Of a stretch of 64,000 nucleotides of DNA, positions 24,009 to 32,914 are shown piece by piece. Position numbers and translations under genes: made by a program. How positions within the stretch are numbered: position 1 is the first letter of the stretch; each line of letters begins with the position of its first letter. The DNA comes from JABMNT01 sp048262655 (lineage in GTDB: Bacteria > Pseudomonadota > Alphaproteobacteria > Rhodospirillales > Casp-alpha2), in the NCBI GenBank assembly GCA_048262655.1, contig JBLXEY010000004.1:124001-188000 (forward strand). The letters run 5' to 3'. A model generated the notes under the pieces. That model did not search any database. It was not told where the DNA came from and saw only the letters and a program-made list of their open reading frames with translations.

Positions 24009-26438
24009 TTAAGGGGATGTTGCGCAGGGCAACCGGATTTCGATGGTCGTTCCCCGTCCGACCAGTGACTTTACGTCAATTGTGCCGCCATGGCGTTCAA
24101 TAAACCGCTTGGCGATTGTCAGACCCAGGCCGACACCGCGTTCAGCATTTCCCTCCGTGTGATGGGTTTCAGGCGGCTCATTCGCTGGCGAGCTGAAGTC
24201 GCCTTTATCAAAGGCTGCAAAAATCCGGTCTTTATCTGCTTGCGGTATCCCCACCCCGGTATCCGTGACCTGAATGACAATGTCGTCGTGTTCGCGCAGA
24301 GCCTTCAGAGAAATTGTGCCGCGGGGGGGCGTAAAAGTTGCTGCGTTAGCGAGCAGGTTATAAATAACCTGTTTCAGCCGGTTGTTGTCGCCCGTCATCC
24401 AGCCGATATCCGGCGGGCAGTCAAAATCAAGCTTAAGATGACGTCTCTTCGCGCGGTCCTGTATCAGGTTGAAAGCGGAAACCAGCAGCCCATGCACGTC
24501 GACACTTTCTTTTTCCAGTTCAAGCTGTCCAGCATCCATACTGGCCAAATCAAGCACGTCACTGACAACGGCCATCAGATTCCGGCTGGTATCGGCAATT
24601 GCTGTCGCATACTCGTTTTGACGGGGCGACAGGGAGCCAAAGTATTCCTTGGCCAGCATCTCTGAGAACCCAATGACCGTATTCATCGGCGTTCTGACTT
24701 CTCTGGAGACATCGGCGATAAATTCGGACTTCATGATGTCGGCTTGCTCCATCGCCTGCGCCCGGTCCCGGAGCGCTGTTTCAACACGGGCGCTGTCAGT
24801 GACATCGACGTAGGAAAGCAATACGGCACCGTCCGGCAAGGGAACATTTGCAAAGTCTACGACACTGCCATTCGTCATATGCAATCGCCCGGTGCTTTGC
24901 GCCCGGCTCAAAAGCCGGGTCGTTTCCAGTGCCTTATGGGCAAGCCAGTCTTCTTCTGTCCAACGATCTGAATTCTCAGGCGCTGGGCGCAAGTCGCGTG
25001 TCAGTTCAAGGATTTCGGTCAGATGGGGGTTTAAAGACAAGGCTTCAGCATCGAGATTCCACAAGTTGGCAAAGACCGGATTATAAAGTTTTAACCGTCC
25101 ATTGCTGCCGAATACGGCAACGCCCTCATGCAAATTATCAAGGGTCTCTGACTGGACGGCGTCCAGCTCTTTGTAAGAACGTTGCAGATCAAGTCGCTCT
25201 GACATGTCTTCGTATGAATAAACCAGCCCACCGTTGTCATGAGGTTGAATGCGCTGACGCAAGGCGCGGCCATCTGGCAGATACAGCATTTCGGTATAAG
25301 GTTCTGTCAGAACCCGAAACCTTGCCAGTTGCTCTTCCTTGAAAGCCCTGAAATCCGGAACCTCGGGTAATCGTCGATCTTCACGTTGTTTTTCTAATAC
25401 ATCTCCCAGGCTCGGATTATCGCGCAGCCACAGGCTTTCCATATTCCAAAGCGCCGCATAAGCAGAGTTGGCAAATTCAAGCTGAGTGTCGGCACCAAAT
25501 ATGGCTACGGCGCTGGGTAATCCTTCCAGAACGGCATCGCGTGCCTGACGATGGCGCGTAAACGCACTTTCCATTTCTTCGCGCTCGGTCCGGTCCAGCG
25601 CGTAGCCCAGTGTCCCGCTATTTTGTTTGACTTCCCCGCTGGATTGTAAGCCCAGCGGTATTTCCATCATCTCAATCAATTGGGCTTTGCCATCACGATC
25701 TATCAGGCGTCGTTCGCTGGCAATTGATCCATTGGTGCGGGCTTTTTCCGCAAGTTCCGGTTTGGCATCGACAACACCTGTGGACGCCCGATTGGCGAAC
25801 GCAATATTAAGCTTTGAATCGCGTAACCAAACGGGAATGGGCATGGCATCCAGCAAGGCGGTTAAATGCCGGTCGTCGAACCGGTCCGCTGAGGTGTCCT
25901 GGGTCGCCACGTCATCTGCAGTGTTAGAGCCGTTGGTCAGTTCGGTCACATCGCGCATCCACACCAGATCCGCTTGAACATCTCCTGTTTCTGTTTCTGC
26001 ACGCTGACCGATAGCCTGTATTAACCGGTCGCCAGATCGCAATACCAAATCAAAGGGCTTTCCGTTGCCGCGCAATGCAGAACACCCCCGTTCCAGTGCT
26101 TTTAATGATTCGCCCGCAAAACACTCGCGGATATCGTCATAGCGGGCATGGGTTCCCGCTTTGAGACCAAGAAGTACTGCCAGACGTCGGGACACGGTAA
26201 CGCCGCCCAGGACGTGGTCCCATAGAAAGAGACCATCCGGAGCGGCGGCAAGGATTTCCCTGCCTTTTTGCGCGACAGCAAACAACCGGTCCCGGTCATT
26301 TTCTACTTCAATGCGTTTTGCGCGTTGACGGGCCCAGCCAGCAACAAAAACCAGAGCCAGAGCCAGTGAAACAACCGTGACCAGCGCAAGAAATAGCGGG
26401 TCAATGGCTTTCAGAAGTGGATTCAAAATTTCTAACAC
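24009..26438 (-). CDS. divL: DivL-like PAS-domain pseudo-sensor histidine kinase
   Basis: An 809-residue membrane-anchored histidine-kinase homologue with one N-terminal membrane segment (~residues 12-34) and several PAS domains (~55-160, 190-290, 300-415, 420-550). A DHp helix and a HATPase domain follow. The H-box reads FIADVSREVRTPM: Arg579 (codon AGA) replaces the phospho-acceptor histidine, with no nearby histidine to substitute. The N-box (RLKQVIYNLLANAA), G1 (DTGVGIP) and G2 (GVGLGLTIAK) are intact, so ATP binding should persist. PAS repeats of the type EGVAVFGSNGRLKLYNP, the loss of His (Tyr in Caulobacter DivL) and adjacency to ahcY support DivL, the CckA-CtrA cell-cycle regulator. 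The exact orthology is inferred. Confidence 0.78.
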   Translation of the reverse strand: MLEILNPLLKAIDPLFLALVTVVSLALALVFVAGWARQRAKRIEVENDRDRLFAVAQKGREILAAAPDGLFLWDHVLGGVTVSRRLAVLLGLKAGTHARYDDIRECFAGESLKALERGCSALRGNGKPFDLVLRSGDRLIQAIGQRAETETGDVQADLVWMRDVTELTNGSNTADDVATQDTSADRFDDRHLTALLDAMPIPVWLRDSKLNIAFANRASTGVVDAKPELAEKARTNGSIASERRLIDRDGKAQLIEMMEIPLGLQSSGEVKQNSGTLGYALDRTEREEMESAFTRHRQARDAVLEGLPSAVAIFGADTQLEFANSAYAALWNMESLWLRDNPSLGDVLEKQREDRRLPEVPDFRAFKEEQLARFRVLTEPYTEMLYLPDGRALRQRIQPHDNGGLVYSYEDMSERLDLQRSYKELDAVQSETLDNLHEGVAVFGSNGRLKLYNPVFANLWNLDAEALSLNPHLTEILELTRDLRPAPENSDRWTEEDWLAHKALETTRLLSRAQSTGRLHMTNGSVVDFANVPLPDGAVLLSYVDVTDSARVETALRDRAQAMEQADIMKSEFIADVSREVRTPMNTVIGFSEMLAKEYFGSLSPRQNEYATAIADTSRNLMAVVSDVLDLASMDAGQLELEKESVDVHGLLVSAFNLIQDRAKRRHLKLDFDCPPDIGWMTGDNNRLKQVIYNLLANAATFTPPRGTISLKALREHDDIVIQVTDTGVGIPQADKDRIFAAFDKGDFSSPANEPPETHHTEGNAERGVGLGLTIAKRFIERHGGTIDVKSLVGRGTTIEIRLPCATSP

Positions 26439-26480
26439 GTGAGGAGATTACTCTGGTCGCGTGATCTTGAGCAAATAAAA

Positions 26481-26504
26481 AGCGGCCTCTGGATAGAGGC
26501 CGCT
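26481..26504 (-). terminator. Intrinsic terminator of ahcY
   Basis: On the minus strand, AGCGGCCTCT, loop ATCC, AGAGGCCGCT is followed by TTTTTATTT: a 10-bp GC-rich stem with a U-run, 29 bp after the ahcY stop. It isolates ahcY from the downstream DivL-like gene. Confidence 0.88.
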
Positions 26505-26532
26505 TCATATAAATCTTCAGATGTCGCTGCGA

Positions 26533-27825
26533 TTAGTAGCGATAAGCATCTGGTTTGTGAGGGCCGGCCGGATCGACACTGATGTAATCGGCCTGTTCCT
26601 TGGTAAGAGTACTCAGTTTCGCGCCCACTTTTTCAAGGTGCAAAGCAGCAACTTTTTCGTCCAGATGCTTGGGCAGCACATAGACTTTGTTTTCATAGTT
26701 TGCTGAATTTTGCCAGAGCTCCAACTGGGCCAGAACCTGATTGGTAAAGCTTGCCGACATCACAAAGCTTGGGTGCCCGGTCGCACAGCCGAGGTTAACC
26801 AGACGGCCTTCCGCCAGAACAATGATGCGTTTGCCATCGGGAAATTCCACTTCATCAACCTGTGGTTTGATATTGTCCCATTTGAAGTTCCGTAAACCGC
26901 CAATTTGGATTTCTGAGTCGAAGTGACCAATATTGCATACGATCGAGCGATCTTTCATTTCGCGCATGTGGTCAACCGTAATAACGTCGATGTTGCCTGT
27001 GCAGGTGACAAAAATGTCACCACGAGGTGCCGCATCTTCCATGGTCACAACTTCATAGCCTTCCATGGCCGCTTGCAGGGCGCAAATCGGATCAACTTCC
27101 GTGACCAAAACCCGGCAACCGGCAGAACGCAAGCTTTCTGCGGACCCTTTGCCCACATCACCAAATCCACCAACAACAGCAACTTTGCCCGCCATCATAA
27201 CGTCTGTTGCACGACGGATCGCGTCAACGAGGCTTTCACGGCAGCCATACTTGTTGTCGAACTTGGATTTCGTAACGGAATCATTGACGTTAATGGCTGG
27301 GACTTTAAGCGTTCCCGCTTTTTCCATGTCATACAAGCGATGAACGCCGGTGGTTGTTTCCTCGGACAGGCCTTTTACGTTGGCCATCAGTTCGGGGAAC
27401 TTGTCATGCATCATGACAGTTAAATCACCGCCATCATCCAGGATCATATTGGGTGTCCAGCCATCGGGGCCTTCAATGGTTTGCTCAATGCACCAGTTGA
27501 ATTCATCTTCACTTTCGCCTTTCCAGGCAAAAACCGGAACATTGGTTGCGGCAATCGCTGCAGCGGCCTGATCCTGTGTCGAGAAGATGTTGCAGCTTGA
27601 CCAGCGAACTTCCGCACCCAGCGCCGTTAACGTTTCAATCAAAACGGCTGTTTGGATGGTCATGTGCAGGCAGCCAGCGATTCGGGCGCCAGCAAGGGGT
27701 TGGCTCGCGCCAAACTCTTCACGCAAGGACATTAAACCGGGCATTTCGGTTTCGGCGATATTAATCTCTTTGCGGCCCCATTCCGCGAGGGCGATGTCGG
27801 CAACTTTGCAATCATCAAACGGCAT
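26533..27825 (-). CDS. ahcY: Adenosylhomocysteinase
   Basis: S-adenosylhomocysteine hydrolase splits SAH to adenosine and homocysteine, relieving product inhibition of methyltransferases. The 430-residue, NAD-bound enzyme shows SRE-like SLREEFGASQPLAGARIAG at the N-terminus. DDGGDLT (the substrate-site Asp), VNDSVTKSKFDNKYG (the catalytic Lys/Asp region), GGFGDVGKGSAESLR (NAD Rossmann) and GHPSFVMS are also present. It ends in the hallmark C-terminus KPDAYRY. AGGAG lies 7 bases before the ATG. A structured hairpin sits about 43-80 bp upstream, between this gene and the MFS transporter on the same strand. Confidence 0.97.
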   Translation of the reverse strand: MPFDDCKVADIALAEWGRKEINIAETEMPGLMSLREEFGASQPLAGARIAGCLHMTIQTAVLIETLTALGAEVRWSSCNIFSTQDQAAAAIAATNVPVFAWKGESEDEFNWCIEQTIEGPDGWTPNMILDDGGDLTVMMHDKFPELMANVKGLSEETTTGVHRLYDMEKAGTLKVPAINVNDSVTKSKFDNKYGCRESLVDAIRRATDVMMAGKVAVVGGFGDVGKGSAESLRSAGCRVLVTEVDPICALQAAMEGYEVVTMEDAAPRGDIFVTCTGNIDVITVDHMREMKDRSIVCNIGHFDSEIQIGGLRNFKWDNIKPQVDEVEFPDGKRIIVLAEGRLVNLGCATGHPSFVMSASFTNQVLAQLELWQNSANYENKVYVLPKHLDEKVAALHLEKVGAKLSTLTKEQADYISVDPAGPHKPDAYRY

Positions 27826-27867
27826 ATTTTAGCTCCTGAAACTGGCGAATAATAGGTATCTATGTAT

Positions 27868-27905
27868 TTGCCGGGGGGTTTACCAGTGAAAACCCTTTAC
27901 GGCAA
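27868..27905. other. Two-tier hairpin in the ahcY leader
   Basis: TTGCCG/CGGCAA form an outer stem, separated by a small internal loop (GG versus TTTA) from an inner stem GGGTTT/AAACCC with an 8-base apical loop. It lies between the MFS stop and ahcY, both on the minus strand. No U-run follows, so it is not a typical terminator. It does not match the SAH riboswitch as I know it. The function is unknown; a leader regulatory element or processing site is possible. Confidence 0.4.
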
Positions 27906-27954
27906 GCAAAGCCTAGGGCCAAACAGTAGGGGCGTTGTGCCAAAGCGCGCTTGA

Positions 27955-29178
27955 TTACACCATGCGCTTTAGGCCGATCGCTGCAAGCCCGCTGGTGAAC
28001 AGGGTGATGGCCACCGATGTCATGGTAATGGTCAAGAGAGAAACCCCGCTATCCAGCGCCCACCCGACCGCCAGCGGCCCGAGAGCAGAAGCAAACACGC
28101 TCAAGACCGATGCGGCCGCGCGAATGGCACCGAGATGCTGGGTTCCATAAAGCTCGGCCCACAGAGATGAAAAAGCCGGATTGGTCGATCCAGCGCTTAT
28201 ACCCATGGCTCCCATAATCACGATGGCCCAATAGTCGTTTTCGGCCAAACCCAAAACGACCAGAGAGATGATAAACGGAACCAGGACAAAGGGAGCAATG
28301 CGTTTGGCGGAAATTCGGTCAACAAGCCAGCCCGTGGAGAAACTTCCAACGACCTGAAAGACGGCAAAAGTCGAAAAACAGATGCTCCACCAAAGAAAAT
28401 CCCAGTTTTTGACAGAGGCGATGATAAATTTCTGATGAAAGATAATACCGGTAAAAAGGGCTGACATGGTCATCACCAGCGGCGCAATCATAAAGAACCG
28501 GTAATCCCGAAGCATTTCTCCGCGGGTCCATTGTCGTTGGCTTCGCTCGGCCTTGGCGAGCGCTTCTGGGCCCTGGCCATCCTGCGATACTGTTCGGCGC
28601 AGCAAAAACGGAACAGTTGGCAAGAGCATCACCGCAGCCGCAAGCCCCATCCCCACCCAAATGTTTTGCCATGACGTCATTGTCAGGCCGATCGTGATGA
28701 GCGGCGGAAAAATGCCTTCGCCAATTGGCAGGCCAAAACCGGCAATGGCGATGGCGCGGCCCCGCTCTGCCACATAGCGCCGGGCCATCGCCGTAACGGC
28801 AATATGAGACATCATTCCCTGGCCGAGGAAGCGCACCAGCAGAATTCCCAAAAATAGACTGATCGGCCCTTCAACGAGCGAAAACGCGAGTGCGCCAATG
28901 GCCATTGCGGCGCACACCCACCAGACAAATTTGGCCAGGCGCAGGCGGTCGACCAGTCGTCCCGCAGGCCACAGGATTGCAGCACTGACAACGGTAGCCG
29001 CTGTGTAGATGCTGCCAAAGTCGGTATGACTTAAATTAAAGTCGTGGCGGAGCTGATCGCCAAACAAGGAAATCAGGTAGGTTTGGCCGGGACTGGTCCA
29101 GAAAATAACGAGGCCGCCAAAGAACAAGAACCGCCATTCCCGGATCATAAATGAAACCGTAGGTGTGCCGCTCGGCAT
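27955..29178 (-). CDS. MFS transporter
   Basis: A 407-residue inner-membrane protein with twelve predicted segments. The loop 2-3 motif appears as AGRLVDRLRLAKFVWW, an MFS motif-A variant, and again in the C-half as TGWLVDRISAKRIAPF. The substrate cannot be predicted from sequence; the general pattern is that of organic-anion or monocarboxylate transporters. It lies upstream of ahcY on the same strand, but 129 bp and a hairpin separate them, so co-transcription is uncertain. The start at 29178 gives a short polar lead before TM1. Confidence 0.88.
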   Translation of the reverse strand: MPSGTPTVSFMIREWRFLFFGGLVIFWTSPGQTYLISLFGDQLRHDFNLSHTDFGSIYTAATVVSAAILWPAGRLVDRLRLAKFVWWVCAAMAIGALAFSLVEGPISLFLGILLVRFLGQGMMSHIAVTAMARRYVAERGRAIAIAGFGLPIGEGIFPPLITIGLTMTSWQNIWVGMGLAAAVMLLPTVPFLLRRTVSQDGQGPEALAKAERSQRQWTRGEMLRDYRFFMIAPLVMTMSALFTGIIFHQKFIIASVKNWDFLWWSICFSTFAVFQVVGSFSTGWLVDRISAKRIAPFVLVPFIISLVVLGLAENDYWAIVIMGAMGISAGSTNPAFSSLWAELYGTQHLGAIRAAASVLSVFASALGPLAVGWALDSGVSLLTITMTSVAITLFTSGLAAIGLKRMV

Positions 29179-29268
29179 TGAGCTTCCTGATGTAAATTTG
29201 AGTTCTTAAAAGGATTATTCAAACTGTTATAGGCGACGGATGCTATAAAAGCTCGAATAAATTAAGGG

Positions 29269-29295
29269 GGGAGGCGCGTCATGGTGCGCGCTCCC
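29269..29295 (-). terminator. Probable terminator of the DJ-1/PfpI gene
   Basis: On the minus strand GGGAGCGCG, an 8-base loop, and CGCGCCTCCC (one bulged base) form a GC stem followed by a mixed T-rich stretch (TTAATTTATT). It lies about 30 bp after the stop codon of the DJ-1-like gene. Confidence 0.5.
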
Positions 29296-29325
29296 TCTCA
29301 AGATCAGGCGAGTTCGAGTGTTGAA

Positions 29326-29952
29326 CTACTCGGCGGCTTCAGCTTGGTCCAGGGCTCCAACTGGGTGGTGTTTAATTTCGGTGCCCAAGAGTGTCATGAA
29401 TTCACGCATAAACGCTGCAAGGGCGGTCCAACCTTCGGCGGTGACCAATAAGCCATCCCGAAGAGCCGCTTTGGGGCCGATCGGAACATAAGTAGCCTCC
29501 GTCAAAGCGACTTCTGGCTCTACTGTGAATAATCCTGAAACCCGCTTGCCAGCGATGATTTCAGGCACCGAAACCAGAACTTGTAACCCGTGACAAATGG
29601 ATGCAATCGGCTTTTCGTCACGATGAAACTCGCGCAGGATTTCACGTACTCTGGGGACTGTTCGGATGTATTCCGGGCCCCGGCCGCCGGCGACGTAGAC
29701 AGCATCATAATCGGCCGTATCTATGGTATCGAAATCCTGCGTCATTTCGACGCAATGGCCGGGGTGTTCGGTCCATGTGAGAATGCCAGGCCCAAAATCA
29801 TGGATGCTGGTGGCTAAACGGTAACCGGCCTTGGTATCTGGGCAGATGAGATCAACGGTATGGCCAACGGCCTCAAACGCTTGTTGAAACACGAAAATTT
29901 CATATTCTTCGCTATATTCGCCTGTCAGCATCAGTATTTTTTTTGCACTCAT
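29326..29952 (-). CDS. DJ-1/PfpI-family protein
   Basis: A 208-residue protein of the class-I glutamine-amidotransferase-like fold. The nucleophile elbow reads IASICHGLQVL, with the reactive cysteine and adjoining histidine, and YVAGGRGPEYIR forms the preceding strand-loop. The N-terminal MLTGEYSEEYEIFVFQQAF contains the conserved acidic residue that activates the cysteine. Members are proteases, glyoxalase-III-type or deglycase-type hydratases, or chaperones, so the precise activity is open. It is monocistronic, with its own terminator-like hairpin. Confidence 0.88.
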   Translation of the reverse strand: MSAKKILMLTGEYSEEYEIFVFQQAFEAVGHTVDLICPDTKAGYRLATSIHDFGPGILTWTEHPGHCVEMTQDFDTIDTADYDAVYVAGGRGPEYIRTVPRVREILREFHRDEKPIASICHGLQVLVSVPEIIAGKRVSGLFTVEPEVALTEATYVPIGPKAALRDGLLVTAEGWTALAAFMREFMTLLGTEIKHHPVGALDQAEAAE

Positions 29953-30186
29953 TGATATTGCTCCCTATTTAAATGGCTCGTTTTATTTTGTGTGTGCGGA
30001 ATTTTTTGTCGGTATTTATTCAGAAAATGGATTGCGCTGCAAGAAAGTAACGGAAAGGCATGCCGTGTGTTCGTGAGGATTGATTGGATCAGTCGTTCCG
30101 CCAATTAATCCACATATTATATCATTGCGAGTGCAGGGCATTTGATCGTTAGGTTGCTTTGATTCAAATAAGCGCTGATAGTGGCG

Positions 30187-30215
30187 TTGACTTCCGAGTT
30201 CGAAGACCTTATACA
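30187..30215 (+). promoter_or_regulatory. Sigma-70-type promoter of rpmH
   Basis: TTGACT at 30187-30192 and TATACA at 30210-30215 are spaced by exactly 17 bases. They end 29 bp before the rpmH start, giving a short leader with AGGAGC as ribosome-binding site. Nothing else is recognised in the 292-bp gap from 29953. Confidence 0.8.
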
Positions 30216-30244
30216 CCGGGAAAATTCATAGTAGGAGCAGGATC

Positions 30245-30379
30245 GTGAAACGCACGTTTCAGCCAAGTAAAATAGTTCGTAAGCGTCGCCATGGTTTTCG
30301 GAACCGTATGTCCACTGTTGGTGGACGTAATATTCTCGCAAACCGGCGTGCCAAGGGACGTAAACGTCTTTCAGCCTAA
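30245..30379 (+). CDS. rpmH: 50S ribosomal protein L34
   Basis: A 44-residue, extremely basic ribosomal protein of the large subunit, complete and of exact family length. It begins KRTFQPSKIVRKRRHGF, continues RMSTVGGRNILANRRAKGR and ends KRLSA. The start codon is GTG, six bases after AGGAGC. It has a strong promoter just upstream. It heads the conserved rpmH-rnpA-yidD-yidC-engB cluster; rnpA starts 11 bp after its stop. Confidence 0.98.
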   Translation: MKRTFQPSKIVRKRRHGFRNRMSTVGGRNILANRRAKGRKRLSA

Positions 30380-30390
30380 GTGCTGAGCCT

Positions 30391-30831
30391 GTGGTTCCGC
30401 GAACGACCCCGTTAAGTTCTCCAGAATTACCGAAAGCGAAGGCCCTTTACCGGCTCAAGCGCCGCCGGGAGTTTTTGAGGGCGGCGAAACAGGGTCGGAA
30501 GTGGGCAACCCATGGGCTTGTCTTGCAGGTGCTTCAGCGTACCGGACAAGTCAAAGATGACGAAGTTGAGGCCGACGCAGTTCGCGTCGGCTTTACCGTG
30601 ACCAAAAAGGTCGGAAACTCGGTCATTAGAAATCGGGTTCGGCGGCGTTTAAGAGCGGTTGCGGAAGAAGTATTACCCGGCACCGCTGCGAGCGGACTGG
30701 ATTTGGTCATCATCGGGCGAATGGGAACGATAAAGCGTCCCTATCCGGCGTTGGTGAAAGATTTGCAAACGGCGCTCCGAAAGCTCAAAGCTGGTCGAAG
30801 CACAGAAGAAAAGATTAAGAACACGTCATGA
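30391..30831 (+). CDS. rnpA: Ribonuclease P protein component
   Basis: RnpA is the basic protein cofactor of RNase P, aiding 5' maturation of tRNAs. The 146-residue protein has RLKRRREFLRAAKQGRKW at its N-terminus, which binds the pre-tRNA leader. The RNR motif RVGFTVTKKVGNSVIRNRV, followed by RRRL, is the signature of the family. GTG at 30391 is used, 11 bp from rpmH, so translation may be coupled. The stop overlaps the yidD start (ATGA). Confidence 0.96.
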   Translation: MVPRTTPLSSPELPKAKALYRLKRRREFLRAAKQGRKWATHGLVLQVLQRTGQVKDDEVEADAVRVGFTVTKKVGNSVIRNRVRRRLRAVAEEVLPGTAASGLDLVIIGRMGTIKRPYPALVKDLQTALRKLKAGRSTEEKIKNTS

Positions 30832-31124
30832 GCTGGTTGATGACAGGACTTAATTTTCCACTTCGGCTGCTGATCAGAGGATATCAACTTCTGATATCAC
30901 CTGTTTTAGCGGGCACCTGCCGCTATCAGCCAACCTGTTCCGCTTACGCGCTTGACGCGTTAGCCTTGCATGGCCCCTTTAAAGGCTCTTGGTTGGCTGC
31001 TAAAAGAATTTCCCGCTGTCATCCGTTCGGCGGTTACGGATATGATCCGGTTCCTGAGACAAAAGACGGCGACAGCGATCCTTGCTGCGCGCGCACCCAC
31101 AAGAAGGTTTTGGTCGTCAAATGA
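30828..31124 (+). CDS. yidD: Membrane protein insertion efficiency factor YidD
   Basis: YidD is a small amphipathic inner-membrane-associated protein that assists YidC/Sec insertion of membrane proteins. The 98-residue protein shows the family core RGYQLLISPVLAGTCRYQPTC and then SAYALDAL and RISRCHPFGGYGYDPVP, with the three conserved cysteines. It overlaps rnpA by 4 bp and yidC by 4 bp, so the three are translated as a unit. Confidence 0.96.
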   Translation: MSWLMTGLNFPLRLLIRGYQLLISPVLAGTCRYQPTCSAYALDALALHGPFKGSWLAAKRISRCHPFGGYGYDPVPETKDGDSDPCCARTHKKVLVVK

Positions 31125-32881
31125 TTGACAATAAAAATATGATTCTTGCAATTGTTTTATCGATTGCGATTTTGGTTGGTTTTCAGGTTTACTTTGACGC
31201 GACGCGGCCACCGCCGCCTGAGCAAGCTTTGGCTACAGATCAAACAACGCCTGGCGCATCGACGATTCCGCAGTTGCCTTCCGCAACAGCCGGAGCGACG
31301 CTAAATACCACGGCACCGATTATTCCGGGAACAACAGTTGCTCAGGCGCTGGGCACGACCCGCGACGAAATTCTGGGGCGCGATGATCGGATCAAAATCA
31401 ATACAGCGCGTTTGCATGGGTCCATATCGTTGACCGGTGGACGTATCGATGATTTGACACTGGCGGATTATCGAGAAGATCTCGATCCGGAGAGTAGTGA
31501 AATTGTCCTGTTGTCGCCAAAAGATGTTGTCGGTGGATATTACGCGCAGTTTGGCTGGGTGGGCGCCCAAGGTGTCGTGGTGCCCGGACAGGATACAGTC
31601 TGGCAGGCATCCAGCCGTTCGCTGACCCCTGAAAAACCGGTTACGCTTTCCTGGGATAATGGTGCGGGGTTGATCTTTAAAAGAACCTTTGCAATCGACG
31701 AAAACTTTATGTTTACGGTTGATCAAGCGGTTGAGAACAAAAGCGGTGTCGCTGTCGCGATGAACCCTTACGGTTTGGTGTCGCGGCGGGGAACGCCGGA
31801 AACCACCGGTTTTTATATTCTACATGAAGGATTGCTCGGGGTTTCTGATCAAACATTGTCAGAAATTGACTACGACGATTTAAAAGACACTGGCCAGATT
31901 AAGCAAACCTCTACTGGTGGCTGGATTGGCATCACCGATAAATACTGGCTGACAGCCCTGATCCCGGACCAAAAACAGGTTTCAGAAACTCGCTACCTGC
32001 ATCGCGCCCAAGGCTTGATCGATACCTACCAGGTTGATTTCCTGGGGCCACAAGTTTCCGTACCCGCGGGTGGCTCTATAAGTTCTGTTAGTCATTTCTT
32101 TGCAGGCGCTAAGGAAGTGAAGATGCTGGACGCCTACGAGGAGAAAATTGGTGTCGGTCAATTTGACTTGGCGATTGATTTTGGATGGTTCTATTTCCTG
32201 ACCAAACCGCTTTTTTATGCGCTCTTGTGGATTAACGACCATGTCTTGAATTTGGGCGTTGCTATCTTGCTGCTGACGGTTGGCATTAAGGCTGTGTTAT
32301 TCCCGCTCGCCAACAAGTCATACGTTTCCATGAGTAAAATGAAGAAGCTTGCGCCAAAAATGACCGCCATGCGGGAAAAATATGGCGACGACAAAATGAA
32401 GCTTAATCAAGCGATGATGGAAATGTATAAAAAAGAAAAGGTAAACCCCGCGTCGGGTTGTTTGCCGATCTTGATTCAGATTCCCGTATTCTTCGCCTTG
32501 TATAAGGTTCTGTTCGTGACCATCGAAATGCGCCATGCCCCTTTCTTTGGCTGGATTCAAGATTTGTCAGCACCGGACCCAACGACAATCTTCAACCTGT
32601 TTGGTTTGCTTCCCTTCACGCCACCGGACTTCCTGATGATTGGGGTCTGGCCATTGATCATGGGTGTGTCCATGTTCTTGCAGCAGAAACTGAACCCGCA
32701 ACCAACGGATCCGGTTCAGGCAAAAATATTTATGTTCCTGCCCATTATCTTCACCTTCCTTTTGGCAGCCTTCCCGGCTGGCTTGGTTATCTATTGGGCC
32801 TGGAACAACACGCTCTCAATGGCTCAGCAATGGGTGATCATGCGTCGGATGGGCATTTCGGGTAAAGATGCGCTGAAATAG
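31121..32881 (+). CDS. yidC: Membrane protein insertase YidC
   Basis: YidC inserts and folds inner-membrane proteins, alone or with SecYEG. From ATG 31121 it has 586 residues: an N-terminal membrane anchor (MILAIVLSIAILVGFQVYF), a large periplasmic beta-sandwich domain (~residues 50-330), and a five-segment insertase core. The core includes ILLLTVGIKAVLFPLANKSY, the cytoplasmic helical hairpin MREKYGDDKMKLNQAMMEMY, and GCLPILIQIPVFFALYKVL. An upstream frame extension to 31082 merely overlaps yidD; ATGA coupling marks the true start. Confidence 0.97.
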   Translation: MIDNKNMILAIVLSIAILVGFQVYFDATRPPPPEQALATDQTTPGASTIPQLPSATAGATLNTTAPIIPGTTVAQALGTTRDEILGRDDRIKINTARLHGSISLTGGRIDDLTLADYREDLDPESSEIVLLSPKDVVGGYYAQFGWVGAQGVVVPGQDTVWQASSRSLTPEKPVTLSWDNGAGLIFKRTFAIDENFMFTVDQAVENKSGVAVAMNPYGLVSRRGTPETTGFYILHEGLLGVSDQTLSEIDYDDLKDTGQIKQTSTGGWIGITDKYWLTALIPDQKQVSETRYLHRAQGLIDTYQVDFLGPQVSVPAGGSISSVSHFFAGAKEVKMLDAYEEKIGVGQFDLAIDFGWFYFLTKPLFYALLWINDHVLNLGVAILLLTVGIKAVLFPLANKSYVSMSKMKKLAPKMTAMREKYGDDKMKLNQAMMEMYKKEKVNPASGCLPILIQIPVFFALYKVLFVTIEMRHAPFFGWIQDLSAPDPTTIFNLFGLLPFTPPDFLMIGVWPLIMGVSMFLQQKLNPQPTDPVQAKIFMFLPIIFTFLLAAFPAGLVIYWAWNNTLSMAQQWVIMRRMGISGKDALK

Positions 32882-32914
32882 CCGGTTTTCTGGCCTCAAC
32901 AGATAGGATATGTC

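Noticed and set aside
27826..27850. SAM-II-like AGCTAAAA word just before ahcY
   Set aside because: The 8-base word matches the 3' end of SAM-II aptamers, but no P1 stem or pseudoknot partner is present.
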